A stretch of DNA of 64,000 nucleotides from DAOUAM01 sp034433305. Its GTDB lineage: Bacteria > Chloroflexota > Dehalococcoidia > Lucifugimonadales > DAOUAM01. Below the pieces are notes generated by a model. The model did not search any database, was not told the origin of the DNA, and saw only the letters and a program-made list of their open reading frames with translations. Positions 1 to 9,460 of this stretch are shown one piece after another. Position 1 is the stretch's first letter; every line of letters starts with the position of its first letter. The position numbers and the translations under genes were made by a program. Location: NCBI GenBank assembly GCA_034433305.1, contig DAOUAM010000069.1:1-64000 (forward strand), given 5' to 3'.

Positions 1-162
1 GGAGCGGTGGGACCCCGCATCGGCGGTGGGTGTCACTGGTGGCAGAGTCTCTCTAAGGCCGTCCCATATGGGCGGCATGGGGGACCATGCTGCTCATTAG
101 TACACCCAACCGCCGACTCCCTAAACATACAAGGGGGCTACGGGGTGCGGTGTGGCCGCCCC
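1..162. other. Window edge without recognisable gene
   Basis: Nothing recognisable is encoded in the first 162 bases on either strand. The minus-strand operon that follows ends at 163, so this is probably a 3' intergenic region. Confidence 0.4.
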
Positions 163-1215
163 CTATGCCAGCCCCAGCTTGCCGGCGATGCCGTACTCCT
201 GGGCCAGTGCCTTCAGCCTGTCCCAGGTGGCGTCCTCCACGAAGATGCCCTCCTTCAGGCCCTTCTGCGTCCTCAGGTGCTCCAGTTCGCCGGGGTAGTA
301 GACCTCCTTGAAGCCGGCGGCGGGCCTGGAGCTCTTCAGGTACATGGCGAACTCCGTGACCTCCCGCTTGAAGGCCTCCACGGGGCGGAAGGCCGCCACG
401 TTGAACACCGCCATGAAGCAGCCGTCGTTGTGGCGGCCTGAGGGGTCGTGCCCGAAGCCCAGGCCGGTGAGGATGCCCGACAGGATTTCCACCATGACCG
501 AAAGCCCGTAGCCCTTGTGGCCCTCCTGGCCGCCCAGGGGCAGGATGACGCCACCCTGGCGCAGCGCCGCCGGGTCGGTGGTGGGCTTGCCTTCCTTGTC
601 CAGCAGCCAGCCTTCGGGCACCGGCGTGCCACGGGCCTGGGCCACGCCCAGCTTGCCCGCCGCCGCCGCGCTGGTGGCCATGTCAATGAACAGCGGCCCC
701 TCCAGGTTGCTGGGCATGGCGATGCAGATGGGGTTGGTCCCCAGGCGCGCCTCGCGGCCCCCGAAGGGCGCCACCGACTTGGCCGACCTGCCGGAGTCGG
801 CGGTCATGATGCCTATCATGCCCTCCGCCGCGGCCATGAGCGGGTAGTCGGCCACGCGGCCCACGTGGCTCTGCCGGAACACCGTGGCCGCGGCGACGTT
901 GCTCTTCCTCGCCTTCTCGATGGTCAGCCGCATGGCACGCTCGGAGACCACGTACCCGAAGCCCCAGTGGCCGTCTATCACCGTGGTGGTGGGCGTGTCC
1001 TTGACGACCTCGAAGGGCGCGCCGGGGACGATGTGGCCGCGCTTGATGCGCTCTATGTAGGTGGGGATAAGTATAATGCCATGGGAGTCGTGGCCTGCGA
1101 GGTTGGCGCCGATGGAGTGCCTGGAGATGATGGCCCCCTCCTCCGCGCTAGCGCCCGCGGCCTGGAGCAGTTGAGAGGCTATCTCACGGAGCTGGTCCGC
1201 CTGGACAACTGGCAT
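163..1215 (-). CDS. Ldh-family (malate/L-lactate/ureidoglycolate-type) NAD(P) oxidoreductase
   Basis: This 350-residue protein matches the length and layout of the Ldh_2 family of NAD(P)-dependent 2-hydroxyacid dehydrogenases (malate, sulfolactate, ureidoglycolate), which have their own fold unrelated to the classical LDH fold. Family signatures seen include SHGIILIPTYIERI near residue 45 (catalytic His region), FGGREARLGTNPICIAMP near 150 and GHKGYGLSVMVEILSG near 235. The ATG at 1215 has a strong AGGAGG ribosome site six bases upstream. It is the last gene of a minus-strand run behind an ABC importer, so it may oxidise a hydroxy acid that the importer brings in. The substrate cannot be read from the sequence. 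Confidence 0.9.
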   Translation of the reverse strand: MPVVQADQLREIASQLLQAAGASAEEGAIISRHSIGANLAGHDSHGIILIPTYIERIKRGHIVPGAPFEVVKDTPTTTVIDGHWGFGYVVSERAMRLTIEKARKSNVAAATVFRQSHVGRVADYPLMAAAEGMIGIMTADSGRSAKSVAPFGGREARLGTNPICIAMPSNLEGPLFIDMATSAAAAGKLGVAQARGTPVPEGWLLDKEGKPTTDPAALRQGGVILPLGGQEGHKGYGLSVMVEILSGILTGLGFGHDPSGRHNDGCFMAVFNVAAFRPVEAFKREVTEFAMYLKSSRPAAGFKEVYYPGELEHLRTQKGLKEGIFVEDATWDRLKALAQEYGIAGKLGLA

Positions 1216-1319
1216 GGTGCCCTCCTTCTGGTCTTGCCTGCGTGATGGTCGGGGTAAGCCTCATTCTAGCGCAACAGGGGGCATGTTTGCTGACCGGGGC
1301 AGGTCGGCCAGAGCGCTGG

Positions 1320-2219
1320 CTAAAGCTGCCGCAGGCGCGGGTCCAGGCGGTCGCGCAGCCAGTCGCCCAGGAACACCAGGGCCAGCACCGTCAGCGCTAT
1401 GGCCGCGCCGGGGAAGGCGCTCACCCACCAGGCGGTGGTGATGTACAGCCGGCCATCGGACACCATGCCGCCCCAGGACGGCGTCGGCGGTGGCACGCCC
1501 ACGCCCAGGAAGCTCAGGCTGGCCTCGGCCAGTATCACCGAGCCTACCTGGTTGGTCGCCACCACGATGATGGTGTTGAAGACGCCAGGCAGGATGTGCC
1601 GGAACAGGATACGCGGCACCGAGGCACCCGACACCTTGGCCAGCTTGACGTAGTCCATCTCCTTCAGGCTCAGCGTTTCGCCACGCACCTGGCGGGCGAA
1701 GCGCGGCCACTGGCCCAGGGACAGCACCCCCAGCAGCAGCCCGAAGCTTGGCCCTGCGATGACGGCCAGCACCAGCGCAATGAGGATGACCGGAATGGAG
1801 TTGGCCGCGTCCACCAGCCGCATCAGCAGCTCGTCCACCCAGCCGCCGGCGTACCCCGACACCAGCCCCAGCACCGTGCCCACTCCGCCGGCGATGAGCA
1901 GCGTGGCGCCAGCCACGATGAGGGACACCCGGGCGCCGTAGATGAGCCTGCTCAGGATGTCCCGGCCCAGGCTATCGGTGCCCAGGAGGAACCGCGTGTC
2001 GTTGCCTGTAATCATTGGGGGCGTGTGGCGGTCTATCAGCTCGCCGTACCGCTCGGGATAGGGCGCGATGAGGGGCGCGGCTATCCCCGCGAACACCAGC
2101 AGCGACAGCACCGCCAGGGAGAACAGCGGCAGCCGCCTGGCGGCCTTGAGGAGCCGCCATTGCTGCCTGAGGCCCAGCGCGGTGGGCTGTCCGCCTGTCC
2201 CTGTACGGGTTATCTCCAT
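1320..2219 (-). CDS. ABC transporter permease, DppC/OppC type
   Basis: This is the second inner-membrane permease of a peptide/nickel-type ABC importer, 299 residues. It has an N-terminal membrane segment (LPLFSLAVLSLLVFAGIAAPL), the DppC-type loop with FLLGTDSLGRDILSRLIYGAR, and the EAA-type loop ASVPRILFRHILPGVFN that contacts the ATPase. I start at the ATG at 2219 because upstream in-frame sequence reads as a shadow of the preceding permease. The partner permease ends 15 bases upstream. No ATPase gene (DppD/DppF) follows; it may lie left of the window or be shared. Confidence 0.92.
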   Translation of the reverse strand: MEITRTGTGGQPTALGLRQQWRLLKAARRLPLFSLAVLSLLVFAGIAAPLIAPYPERYGELIDRHTPPMITGNDTRFLLGTDSLGRDILSRLIYGARVSLIVAGATLLIAGGVGTVLGLVSGYAGGWVDELLMRLVDAANSIPVILIALVLAVIAGPSFGLLLGVLSLGQWPRFARQVRGETLSLKEMDYVKLAKVSGASVPRILFRHILPGVFNTIIVVATNQVGSVILAEASLSFLGVGVPPPTPSWGGMVSDGRLYITTAWWVSAFPGAAIALTVLALVFLGDWLRDRLDPRLRQL

Positions 2220-2233
2220 CTGTCCACCTGGCT

Positions 2234-3151
2234 TTAGCTGTAGCGTATTCTTGGGTCGGCGTAGGCGTAGAGGATGTCCACGATGAGGGACGTCAGGATG
2301 TAGAACAGCGTGACGACCACCATGACGCCCTGGAGGATGGCGTAGTCCGAGGACTGCACCGCCTGGTATGCCAGCAGGCCCAGCCCCGGCCAGGCGAAGA
2401 CGGTCTCGGTGACGATGGCGCCGGTTATCAACGCGGCCAGAGTCAGGCCAGCGAAGGTCAACGGCGCCAGCAGGGCGTTGCGCAGCGCGTGCTTCCATAT
2501 GACCCGCGTGCTGCTTACGCCCTTGGCCCGCGCCAGCTTGATGAACTCCGACTCCAGCACGTCCAGCATGGAGGAGCGCACCAGCCGGAGCTGGCCCCCG
2601 GCGGCGGCCCACCCCAGGGCTATGGAAGGCAGGATGAAGTGGTCTATGCCGCCGGCCCTGGAGGTGGGCAGCCAGCGCAGGTACACGGCGAAGATGAGTA
2701 TGGCCATGATGGCGACCCAGAAGGAGGGCAGCGAGTGGCCCAGCACCGCGAAGGTACGGCCCATGTAGTCCCAGGCGGTGCCGCGCTTCACAGCCGACAG
2801 CACTCCCAGGGGGACGCCCACCAGCAGCGAGAACAGGAAGCCGCCCAGGGCCAGTTGGGCCGTGGCCGGCAGCTTCTCGGCTATCACCTTCAGGACCGGC
2901 CGGCGCTGGTGGATGGACTTGCCCAGGTCGCCTCTGGCCAGCCGCCCCAGGAAGATGGCGTACTGGACGTAGATGGGCTTGTCCAGGCCCAGGGCGCGGC
3001 CCATGGCCTCGTACACCTCCGGCGGCATGTCCTCCTCCACGTACAGCGTCCTGGGGTCGCCTTGCAGCCGTGCCAGGACGAACACGACCACCGTGACCAG
3101 CAGTATGGTCAGCGCCGCCGCGATGGCGCGCCTCACAAGAAAGCGTCTCAA
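2234..3151 (-). CDS. ABC transporter permease, DppB/OppB type
   Basis: This is the first permease of the peptide-type importer. It has an N-terminal transmembrane helix (AIAAALTILLVTVVVFVLARL), the periplasmic segment LGLDKPIYVQYAIFLGRLARGDLGKS typical of DppB, and the C-terminal EAA loop SSTRVIWKHALRNALLAPL. I prefer the TTG at 3151, which has AGGAGG nine bases upstream, giving 305 residues. The GTG at 3190 lies in repeat-like sequence without a ribosome site. It overlaps nothing and is followed within 15 bases by the DppC-type gene, so the two are surely cotranscribed. Confidence 0.9.
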   Translation of the reverse strand: MRRFLVRRAIAAALTILLVTVVVFVLARLQGDPRTLYVEEDMPPEVYEAMGRALGLDKPIYVQYAIFLGRLARGDLGKSIHQRRPVLKVIAEKLPATAQLALGGFLFSLLVGVPLGVLSAVKRGTAWDYMGRTFAVLGHSLPSFWVAIMAILIFAVYLRWLPTSRAGGIDHFILPSIALGWAAAGGQLRLVRSSMLDVLESEFIKLARAKGVSSTRVIWKHALRNALLAPLTFAGLTLAALITGAIVTETVFAWPGLGLLAYQAVQSSDYAILQGVMVVVTLFYILTSLIVDILYAYADPRIRYS

Positions 3152-3360
3152 GCTCCCGCGCCTCCTGGCTGGAATGGTCCCTTCCCCCACGGGGGAAGGA
3201 CTATTCTCGCCCCTCTGGACGCATGATGCACATTGTCGAGAAGAGGGCCACGCTTATGCCCTCATATCCCTGGGCTGTTCATGCGCATACCGCGTTCTGG
3301 GACAGAGCCAGACCTGGTCTGAGCTTGCCGGAAGGAGAGGGGCAAAGGCCCGCCTTGTCC

Positions 3361-5157
3361 CTACCTCGGCTTCTTCAGCGTCTCGAAGTCCATTATGTCT
3401 TCCTGGTGCCCGTTCCAGGGCGTGCGGGGCCAGTCGCCGATACGCTTGGGGTTGACGGCCACGATCTCGTCGAACTCCACCACCGGCACGTTCAGGTGCT
3501 GGTCATAGGCCCACTGGTACTGCTTGAGCCGGATGCTGTCCAGTTGCTCCTGGGAGGTCGTGGCGGAGGCCTCGTCCACCAGTTCCAGCAGGCCGGGTAC
3601 CTCGTAGCCGGAGTTGAAGGACGCCGTGGGAATCTCCCGGAACCCACGGGCCTCGGGTATGGGCGTCACGCCGGTGGACACACCTATCCTGACACCGTTG
3701 AACTCCCGCTTCACCAGTTGCTGGCGCAGAATGGCCGGGTCAAGCCTCTGGATGGTAGGCCGCAGCCCGATGGCCTCCCAGAAGCCGGCGATGGCCTCGC
3801 AGAACTCGTTGCTCAGGGGATGGTCCTCGGTACACACAAGCTGGAAGTCGAAGCCGTTGGCGTACCCGCCCTCGGAGATGCTCTGTCTGGCCTTGTCGCG
3901 GTCGAAGGGCACTATCCACTTGTCCTGGAAGTAGCGATCGGCGAAGTAGCCCTGGAGCATCTGCACATAGGTGGGCTTGCCGTGGCCGCCGACGATGGCC
4001 TTCACCAGCGCGTCGCGGTCAATGGCCATGTCCATGCCGAAGCGGACCTTCCGGGCCGCATCCATGGAGGCCGAGTCCTCGCACTCGCCGACCCACGGCA
4101 GGTCAGGGTTGTAGCCCGGCCGCGGCGGTATAGCCTGGCCCTTGTACTCCTTGTAGCAGAACTGGCCAGAGAAGGTCACCGAGGCGAAGCCAACGCCGGC
4201 GCTCTGGGTCTTCAGCCCGGCGCCCTCCACGCGCTCCCGCATGGTGATGGGCACCTTGCTGGCGTCTATCTCGCCCGTCTCCAGCGCGGCCAGCACCGTG
4301 GAAGGCTCGGCCATCTGGAGCACCCTGACCTCGGCATACTCGGGCAGGCTGCCCCAGTAGTCCGGGAAGTAGGTCAGCACGATCTCGTTGTCCGCCTTCC
4401 ACTCCTTCACCTGCCAGGGGCCGGTGCCGCCATCCGGCAGCTCAGTGGTGGCCCTGTCCGCGCCCATAGTGTCCACACGCTTCTTGCTGTACACCGCCAG
4501 GGCCACGTCGTCGCGGATGGAGCCATAGTACTCGAAGAAGAAAGCGTTGGGGGACTTGAGCTTGAACTGGACGGTGTAGTTGTCCAGTACGTTGACCGAT
4601 TCCAGGTGGTCCCTGGCGATGAACTGGCCGCCGTGGTTGGACTCCGAGTTCAGCCACTGGTCCTCGGCGGTCCACTTCCAGTCCTCGGCGGTCATCTCGC
4701 CCCAGTCGCCGTGGAACCGCACGCCTTTGCGCAGCTTGAGGGTGTGGGCCAGGCCGTCGGGCGAAATCTCCCACGACTCGGCCAGCCGGGGCACGATGCG
4801 GGCGCTGGCGTCCTGCTGGTAAGGAGTCTCGTTGACGCCCAGCCACACCAGCCGCTCACCCTGGCGGCCTCCGTTCTTGGAAGGCAAGCCAATATAGGAG
4901 AAGACGTTGGACCAGGCGACGGTCACAGTGCCCGATGGCTGGGCCGCGGACGGCGGCTGTGGCGTGGCCGTCGCCGGCACGGGCGTTGCCACGGCGCCTG
5001 CCGCCGTGGGCGACCTGGCCGGCGCTGCTGTGGGAGTTGAAGGTGCGGCGGGGGCCGTTGTGGGAGTGGCCTGTTCTGCTCCACTGCATGCTAGAGTAGT
5101 AAGAAAGACTATAAGAGCAAATGACTTGGCAAGAAATACAGGTAAATTCCTGGTCAC
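3361..5157 (-). CDS. ABC transporter substrate-binding lipoprotein, family 5
   Basis: This solute-binding protein of 598 residues feeds the DppBC-type permeases. It has a lipoprotein signal peptide with lipobox LTTLAC (Cys24), then a Pro/Ala/Thr-rich tether to about residue 77, then the SBP_bac_5 fold. Family features include HTLKLRKGVRFHGDWGEMTAEDWKW near 130 and DMAIDRDALVKAI near 375. In a Gram-positive-style or monoderm envelope the tether would keep it on the outer face of the membrane. The GTG at 5157 has GGAGGGAG just upstream. The family binds peptides, but also sugars, opines and nickel, so the ligand is open. The 209-bp gap to the permease gene contains repeat fragments. Confidence 0.9.
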   Translation of the reverse strand: MTRNLPVFLAKSFALIVFLTTLACSGAEQATPTTAPAAPSTPTAAPARSPTAAGAVATPVPATATPQPPSAAQPSGTVTVAWSNVFSYIGLPSKNGGRQGERLVWLGVNETPYQQDASARIVPRLAESWEISPDGLAHTLKLRKGVRFHGDWGEMTAEDWKWTAEDQWLNSESNHGGQFIARDHLESVNVLDNYTVQFKLKSPNAFFFEYYGSIRDDVALAVYSKKRVDTMGADRATTELPDGGTGPWQVKEWKADNEIVLTYFPDYWGSLPEYAEVRVLQMAEPSTVLAALETGEIDASKVPITMRERVEGAGLKTQSAGVGFASVTFSGQFCYKEYKGQAIPPRPGYNPDLPWVGECEDSASMDAARKVRFGMDMAIDRDALVKAIVGGHGKPTYVQMLQGYFADRYFQDKWIVPFDRDKARQSISEGGYANGFDFQLVCTEDHPLSNEFCEAIAGFWEAIGLRPTIQRLDPAILRQQLVKREFNGVRIGVSTGVTPIPEARGFREIPTASFNSGYEVPGLLELVDEASATTSQEQLDSIRLKQYQWAYDQHLNVPVVEFDEIVAVNPKRIGDWPRTPWNGHQEDIMDFETLKKPR

Positions 5158-5208
5158 TTGGCTCCCTCCGCATGGATTTATGTCAGCGTGCTTATCATGG
5201 TGAGTAGA

Positions 5209-5238
5209 ATACTATCCAAGGGGCGGGCAGCGCGTCAA
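5209..5238 (-). promoter_or_regulatory. Predicted promoter of the ABC importer operon
   Basis: On the minus strand TTGACG (5238-5233) is followed after 18 bases by TAGTAT (5214-5209). It lies about 50 bases upstream of the GTG start of the binding protein. Confidence 0.6.
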
Positions 5239-5386
5239 CCCCTGGCCGACAGCACGGGGCGGGCCTCGCCCCCGGTGTTCGAGGACAGAACGTTGGCTGA
5301 GCTATGGCCTCATCTCCACGCGTGGCCCAAAAGCGGACAGGGAGCAGGATAAGGGCAGATGCCCAGTCCTCACCCCGTAGCCTTCT

Positions 5387-5625
5387 CTCTCCGAAATGAG
5401 GACTAACAACTTGAATGGTAATTCAGGGCGGCGCCATGTCCCCATTCCCTCGACAGGCTCGGGCCTGTCCTGAGCGTGCCGAAGGAGAGGGGGCTGGCGT
5501 CTGGCCCCCTTCCTGGCCTTCCCCCTGTGGGGGCAGGGACTGTTCTCGCCCCCCTTGGGGGAGAGTCAGAGAGGGGGCTGGTCACGCCATTACCCTGGTA
5601 TGTTGTTAAAGTCCATTTCGGAGAG
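5387..5625. mobile_element. MITE-like element, family A, copy 1
   Basis: This 239-bp non-coding element is bounded by inverted ends: ctctccgaaatg at 5387 and its exact complement catttcggagag at 5614-5625. The match continues inward (aggactaacaac versus gttgttaaagtcc). The interior is a C- and G-run block with nested palindromes, including tcgacaggctcgggcctgtc. Related copies lie at 30961-31134 and 41431-41728. Sequence similarity also extends left of the ends, so the original unit may be larger. No protein is encoded. Confidence 0.7.
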
Positions 5626-5650
5626 GGCTATGGGGGTGAGGTGGCGTCGG

Positions 5651-7153
5651 CTAGCGGGCGGCCCAGTCCTTGGCCCGCTCCACGGCGCGCCTCCAGCCGG
5701 CGTACAGGGCGTCGCGGAGCTGCTGGCCCATGGCCGGCTGAAAGGTGGCATCGCTGCGCCAGAAGCCGGCGACCTCCTGGGGGCCGGGCCAGAAGCCGAC
5801 GGCCAGCCCCGCCAGGTAGGCGGCGCCCATGGCCGTCGTCTCGGCTATGGCGGCCCGCTGGATGGGGATGCCCAGGATGTCGGCCTGGAACTGCATCAGC
5901 AGCGGGTTGACCGTGCCGCCGCCGTCCACCCGCAGGGCGGGCACCGCCAGCCCCGTGTCGGTCCTCATGGCCTCGATGACGTCCCGGGTCTGGAAGGCGG
6001 TGGCCTCCAGGGCCGCCCTGGCGATGTGGGCGCGGGTGGTGCCGCGTGTGATGCCCACTATGGCGCCACGGGCGTACATGTCCCAGTGGGGCGCGCCCAG
6101 ACCGGTGAAGGCAGGCACCAGGTACACGCCGCCCGTGTCCGGCACCGAGGCTGCAAGCTCGCCCACCTGGGCCGCCTCCTGGATGATGCCCAGCCCGTCC
6201 CGCAGCCACTGCACGGTGGCGCCGGCCGAGAAGACGCTGCCTTCCAGGGCGTAGGTTGCCTGCTCGCCCAGGCTGCACGCCAGCGTGGTGACCAGCCCCG
6301 CCTTTGAGGAGACACGCTCGGCCCCGGTGTTCATGAGGATGAAGCAGCCGGTGCCGTAGGTGTTCTTGGCGCTGCCCGGCGCGAAGCACGCCTGGCCGAA
6401 GAGGGCCGCCTGCTGGTCGCCGGCCACGCCGGCGATGGGGGCCGAGAGGCCGCCGGCGGCCTCGGGCGACGCGTAGCCGAAGATGGCGCTGGAAGGCCTC
6501 ACCTGGGGCAGCATGACGCTGGGGATGCCCAGCTCCCGTAGCAACTCGGCGTCCCAGGACAGGGTGCCGATGTTGAAGAGCATGGTGCGCGAGGCGTTGG
6601 TGTGGTCGGTGGCGTGGACGGCCCCGCCCGTGAGCTTCCACAGCAGCCAGGAGTCCACCGTGCCGAAGAGCAGCTCGCCCGCCTCGGCGCGGCGCTGGCC
6701 GTCGGGGAGGCTGTCCAGCAGCCAGCGCACCTTGGTGGCCGAGAAGTAGGCATCTATGGGCAGGCCCGTCCTGGCCCTGACCGCTGGCCCCAGGCCCCGC
6801 GCCTTCAACTCCTCGCACAATGGCGCCGTCCTGCGGCACTGCCACACGATGGCGTTGGCCACCGGCCTTCCCGTCGCCCGCTCCCACACCACCGTGGTCT
6901 CTCGCTGGTTGGTGATGCCGATGGCCCTGACCTGGGCGGGCCTGGCCCCGGCCTGCCGCAGCGCCTCCCGGGCCGTCAGCATGCAGGACTGGTATATCTC
7001 CTCCGGGTCGTGCTCCACCCAGCCGGGCCGTGGGTACACCTGGGCGATGTCGCGGCTGGCCTGGGCCACGGGCATACCCTCGTGGTCCACCAGCAGGGCC
7101 GTGGTGCCTGTGGTCCCCTGGTCCAGGGCCAGGATGTAGCCGGTCTGTGCCAT
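5651..7153 (-). CDS. glpK: Glycerol kinase
   Basis: FGGY-family kinase of 500 residues, the normal length for GlpK, which phosphorylates glycerol with ATP to sn-glycerol-3-phosphate. Visible signatures are the N-terminal phosphate-binding motif [29 protein letters not shown] with the glycerol-contacting residues, [16 protein letters not shown], and the C-terminal [19 protein letters not shown] (FGGY signature 2). The start ATG at 7153 has AAGGAG upstream. No glycerol facilitator or glycerol-3-phosphate dehydrogenase is nearby, so the gene stands alone here. Confidence 0.96.
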   Translation of the reverse strand: MAQTGYILALDQGTTGTTALLVDHEGMPVAQASRDIAQVYPRPGWVEHDPEEIYQSCMLTAREALRQAGARPAQVRAIGITNQRETTVVWERATGRPVANAIVWQCRRTAPLCEELKARGLGPAVRARTGLPIDAYFSATKVRWLLDSLPDGQRRAEAGELLFGTVDSWLLWKLTGGAVHATDHTNASRTMLFNIGTLSWDAELLRELGIPSVMLPQVRPSSAIFGYASPEAAGGLSAPIAGVAGDQQAALFGQACFAPGSAKNTYGTGCFILMNTGAERVSSKAGLVTTLACSLGEQATYALEGSVFSAGATVQWLRDGLGIIQEAAQVGELAASVPDTGGVYLVPAFTGLGAPHWDMYARGAIVGITRGTTRAHIARAALEATAFQTRDVIEAMRTDTGLAVPALRVDGGGTVNPLLMQFQADILGIPIQRAAIAETTAMGAAYLAGLAVGFWPGPQEVAGFWRSDATFQPAMGQQLRDALYAGWRRAVERAKDWAAR

Positions 7154-7180
7154 GCCCTCTCCTTCAAGGAGCTTGATAGC

Positions 7181-7258
7181 GCTAAGCTATCAGCGGTCAG
7201 CTTCCCCGCCCAGCGCAGGGGCAGGTGAGGGGCGCTGATAGCTGAAGGCTGAAAGCCG
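7181..7258. repeat. Family E palindromic repeat (agctatcagc type)
   Basis: Between glpK and the divergent gene lies a pair of inverted arms built from agctatcagcggtcagc and gctgatagctgaaggctg. The same arm sequences recur at 12505-12573 and at the ends of the 19198-19556 element. It could fold as an imperfect hairpin in the glpK leader. Confidence 0.6.
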
Positions 7259-7298
7259 AGAGCCAACAGGTGCACATACTAAGCCACGGCGCGGGCGG

Positions 7299-7328
7299 TT
7301 GTGTCAAGGGCGGGTCTTCCCGCATAAT
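7299..7328 (+). promoter_or_regulatory. Possible promoter for the cyclophilin-like/tenA operon
   Basis: TTGTGT (7299-7304) and CATAAT (7323-7328) are separated by 18 bases, about 35 bases before the GTG start at 7363. The -35 box is weak. Confidence 0.4.
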
Positions 7329-7362
7329 GTAGGCGTCTTTACACCACTGGGGAGGCGTCCAG

Positions 7363-7737
7363 GTGCAGCAGCGGCGTATCAAGATAAGCGCGGGCGATGT
7401 GCAGGTGACGGCGGTGCTGAACAGCAGCCACACCGCCGACCTGGTCTGGTCGCAGCTACCCATCCAGGCCAACGGCAACACCTGGGGTGATGAAATCTAC
7501 TTCCGCACGCCCATCAAGGCCCAGGAGGAGAACGCCAGGGATGTAGTGGACATGGGCGACGTGGGCTACTGGCCGCCGGGGCAGGCCCTGTGCCTGTTCT
7601 TTGGACCCACGCCCGCCAGCCATGGCGACGAGATCAGGCCCGCCAGCCCGGTGAACATCGTGGGCAAGCTGGAGGGCGACCCCAAAGTCCTCAGGCGCGT
7701 GCGCTCCGGCTCCAGGGTCGTGGTGGAAAAGGCCTGA
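7363..7737 (+). CDS. Cyclophilin-like fold protein (TM1367-type)
   Basis: A 124-residue protein resembling the Cyclophil_like family, a small beta-barrel related to cyclophilin but without established isomerase activity. Family features are WGDEIYFRTPI, DVGYWPPGQALCLFFGPTPAS and NIVGKLEGDP near the C terminus. The GTG start at 7363 has GGGGAGG about eight bases upstream. It is 19 bases ahead of a TenA gene, which suggests cotranscription. The function of the family is unknown. Confidence 0.75.
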   Translation: MQQRRIKISAGDVQVTAVLNSSHTADLVWSQLPIQANGNTWGDEIYFRTPIKAQEENARDVVDMGDVGYWPPGQALCLFFGPTPASHGDEIRPASPVNIVGKLEGDPKVLRRVRSGSRVVVEKA

Positions 7738-7756
7738 GCACGGGCAGGTGAGGCGT

Positions 7757-8425
7757 ATGGGTTTCTCGGACGAGTTGCGCGGCAAGGGCGCCCACATCTG
7801 GGACAGGGAGAAGCGGCACCCCTTCGTGCTGGGCATCGGCGATGGCACCCTGCCCCTGGAGAAGTTCCGCTACTACATGAGGCAGGACTACGTTTTCCTG
7901 GTGGACTTCTGCCGGGCCATATCCCTGGCCGTGGCCAGGGCCGAGCGGGTGGAGGACATGGGCTGGTTCGCCCGGCTGCTCCACGAGACGCTGAACACCG
8001 AGATGTCCCTGCACATCAGCTTCTGCAAGGACTTCGGCATTACCGAGGACGACCTGAAGCGCACCCGGCCCTCGCCTACCACCTGGGCCTACACCAGGCA
8101 CCTGGTGGAGACAGGCTATTCAGGCAGCACGGGGGAACTCGCCGCGGCCATACTGCCCTGCTCCTGGGGCTACTGCGAGATCGGCCAGATGCTCAGGGAC
8201 AGGGGCATGCCCAGGCACCAGCCCCTGTATGCGCGCTGGATCGAGATGTACAGCTCGCCCGAGTTCGCGGCGCTGGCCGACTGGCTGCGCGCCTTCATTG
8301 ACCGCGTGGCCGCCGACAGCAGCCCCGGCGAGCGCCAGCGCATGGAGCAGGCCTTCCTGCTCAGCAGCCAGTACGAGTACCTGTTCTGGGACGCCGCCTA
8401 CAGGATGGAGGAGTGGCCGGTATAA
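7757..8425 (+). CDS. tenA: TenA-family aminopyrimidine aminohydrolase / thiaminase II
   Basis: The TenA fold salvages thiamine breakdown products by hydrolysing amino-HMP to HMP. Visible family residues are FRYYMRQDYVFLVDFCRA near 35, LPCSWGYCEIG (the conserved Cys pocket near 135) and the C-terminal SSQYEYLFWDAAYRMEEW with the catalytic Glu region. I start at the ATG at 7757, preceded by GGTGAGG; a GTG nine bases upstream is possible. It overlaps no gene and is followed 24 bases later by a UroD-like gene. No TPP riboswitch is visible. ThiE occurs separately at 40297. Confidence 0.9.
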   Translation: MGFSDELRGKGAHIWDREKRHPFVLGIGDGTLPLEKFRYYMRQDYVFLVDFCRAISLAVARAERVEDMGWFARLLHETLNTEMSLHISFCKDFGITEDDLKRTRPSPTTWAYTRHLVETGYSGSTGELAAAILPCSWGYCEIGQMLRDRGMPRHQPLYARWIEMYSSPEFAALADWLRAFIDRVAADSSPGERQRMEQAFLLSSQYEYLFWDAAYRMEEWPV

Positions 8426-8449
8426 AGTGACATCCACAGGAGGTCTCTT

Positions 8450-9460
8450 ATGCCCGATAACATGTCCCACTGGGAGCGCGTGCGGGCAGCCCTGAAGGGC
8501 GCGCCGGTGGACCGCCCGCCTATGAGCATGTGGCGCCACTTCTACTCCAGGGAGACCTCCGCCGAGGGGCTGGCCGAGGCCATGCTGGCCTTCCAGCGCC
8601 GCTTCGACTGGGACTTCATGAAGGTGAACCCTCGCGCCAGCTACCACGTGGAGGACTGGGGCGTCAGGCTCCGCTTCAGCGGCTCCGACTCCAGGGAGCA
8701 TACTCTGGAGGACTGGCCGGTCAAGCGGCCCGAGGACTGGCAGAAGGTGCGGCCCCTGGACATACACAAGGGCGTGCTGGGAGAGCAACTGAAGGCCCTG
8801 GGACTTATCGCTGATGGGCTGAAGGGCCAGGTGCCCTTCCTGATGACAGTCTTTACGCCGCTGTCCATCGCCGGACGCCTGGCCGGGTCCGAGGACGCCA
8901 TGGCGCGTCATCTCCAGGAGCATCCCCGGCCTGTACACCAGGCGCTGGAGGCCATCACCGACACCTTCGCCCGCTTCGCCCGGGAGTGCCTCAACATGGG
9001 CGCCAGCGGCCTTTTCTACGCCACCACGCGCTGGGGCACCTATGACAGGCTGACCCAGGAGCAGTACGACGAGTTCGGCCGGCCCTACGACCTGCGCCTG
9101 CTGCAGGGCCTGCCGCCGGCCGAGTTCCACGTGCTACATGTCTGCGGCAGCAACAACATGCTGCTGGCCCTGCGCGACTACCCCGTGGCGGCCTTCAACT
9201 GGGACACCCAGGACGAGACCAACGTGTGGCTCCAGGAAGGCCAGAAGCTCACGGGCAAGTGTGTCATCGGCGGAGTGTCCCACCGCACGCTGCTGCTGAC
9301 GGGCACGCCCGAGGAGGTGGCCGGCGAGGCGCAGTGGACTAAAAACACCATGAGCAGCACGCGCTGGATGCTGGGGCCGGGCTGCACCTTCTCCCACCAG
9401 GCCCCCGAAGGCAACCTGGAGGCCCTGCGCCACGCTTTCCACCAGCGGCAGGGAGGCTAG
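8450..9460 (+). CDS. Uroporphyrinogen decarboxylase-family protein
   Basis: A 336-residue TIM-barrel protein of the UroD superfamily, which includes HemE and corrinoid methyltransferase partners such as MtaA/CmuA. Evidence is the N-terminal ERVRAALKGAPVDRPPMSMW, the mid-protein GASGLFYATTRWG and HVLHVCGSN, and the C-terminal SHQAPEGNLEALRHA. The ATG at 8450 has AGGAGG at good distance. It differs enough from HemE that haem synthesis should not be assumed; proteins of this type in environmental bacteria are mostly uncharacterised. Its stop codon overlaps the stop of the convergent regulator by four bases. Confidence 0.85.
   Translation: MPDNMSHWERVRAALKGAPVDRPPMSMWRHFYSRETSAEGLAEAMLAFQRRFDWDFMKVNPRASYHVEDWGVRLRFSGSDSREHTLEDWPVKRPEDWQKVRPLDIHKGVLGEQLKALGLIADGLKGQVPFLMTVFTPLSIAGRLAGSEDAMARHLQEHPRPVHQALEAITDTFARFARECLNMGASGLFYATTRWGTYDRLTQEQYDEFGRPYDLRLLQGLPPAEFHVLHVCGSNNMLLALRDYPVAAFNWDTQDETNVWLQEGQKLTGKCVIGGVSHRTLLLTGTPEEVAGEAQWTKNTMSSTRWMLGPGCTFSHQAPEGNLEALRHAFHQRQGG

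Noticed and set aside
1242..2237. Long open frames opposite the ABC permease genes, and similar long frames antisense to secA, valS, glpK and fdhA
   Set aside because: Their translations are low-complexity His/Gln/Gly/Arg-rich sequences typical of frames antisense to GC-rich genes; the sense frames have clear family matches.
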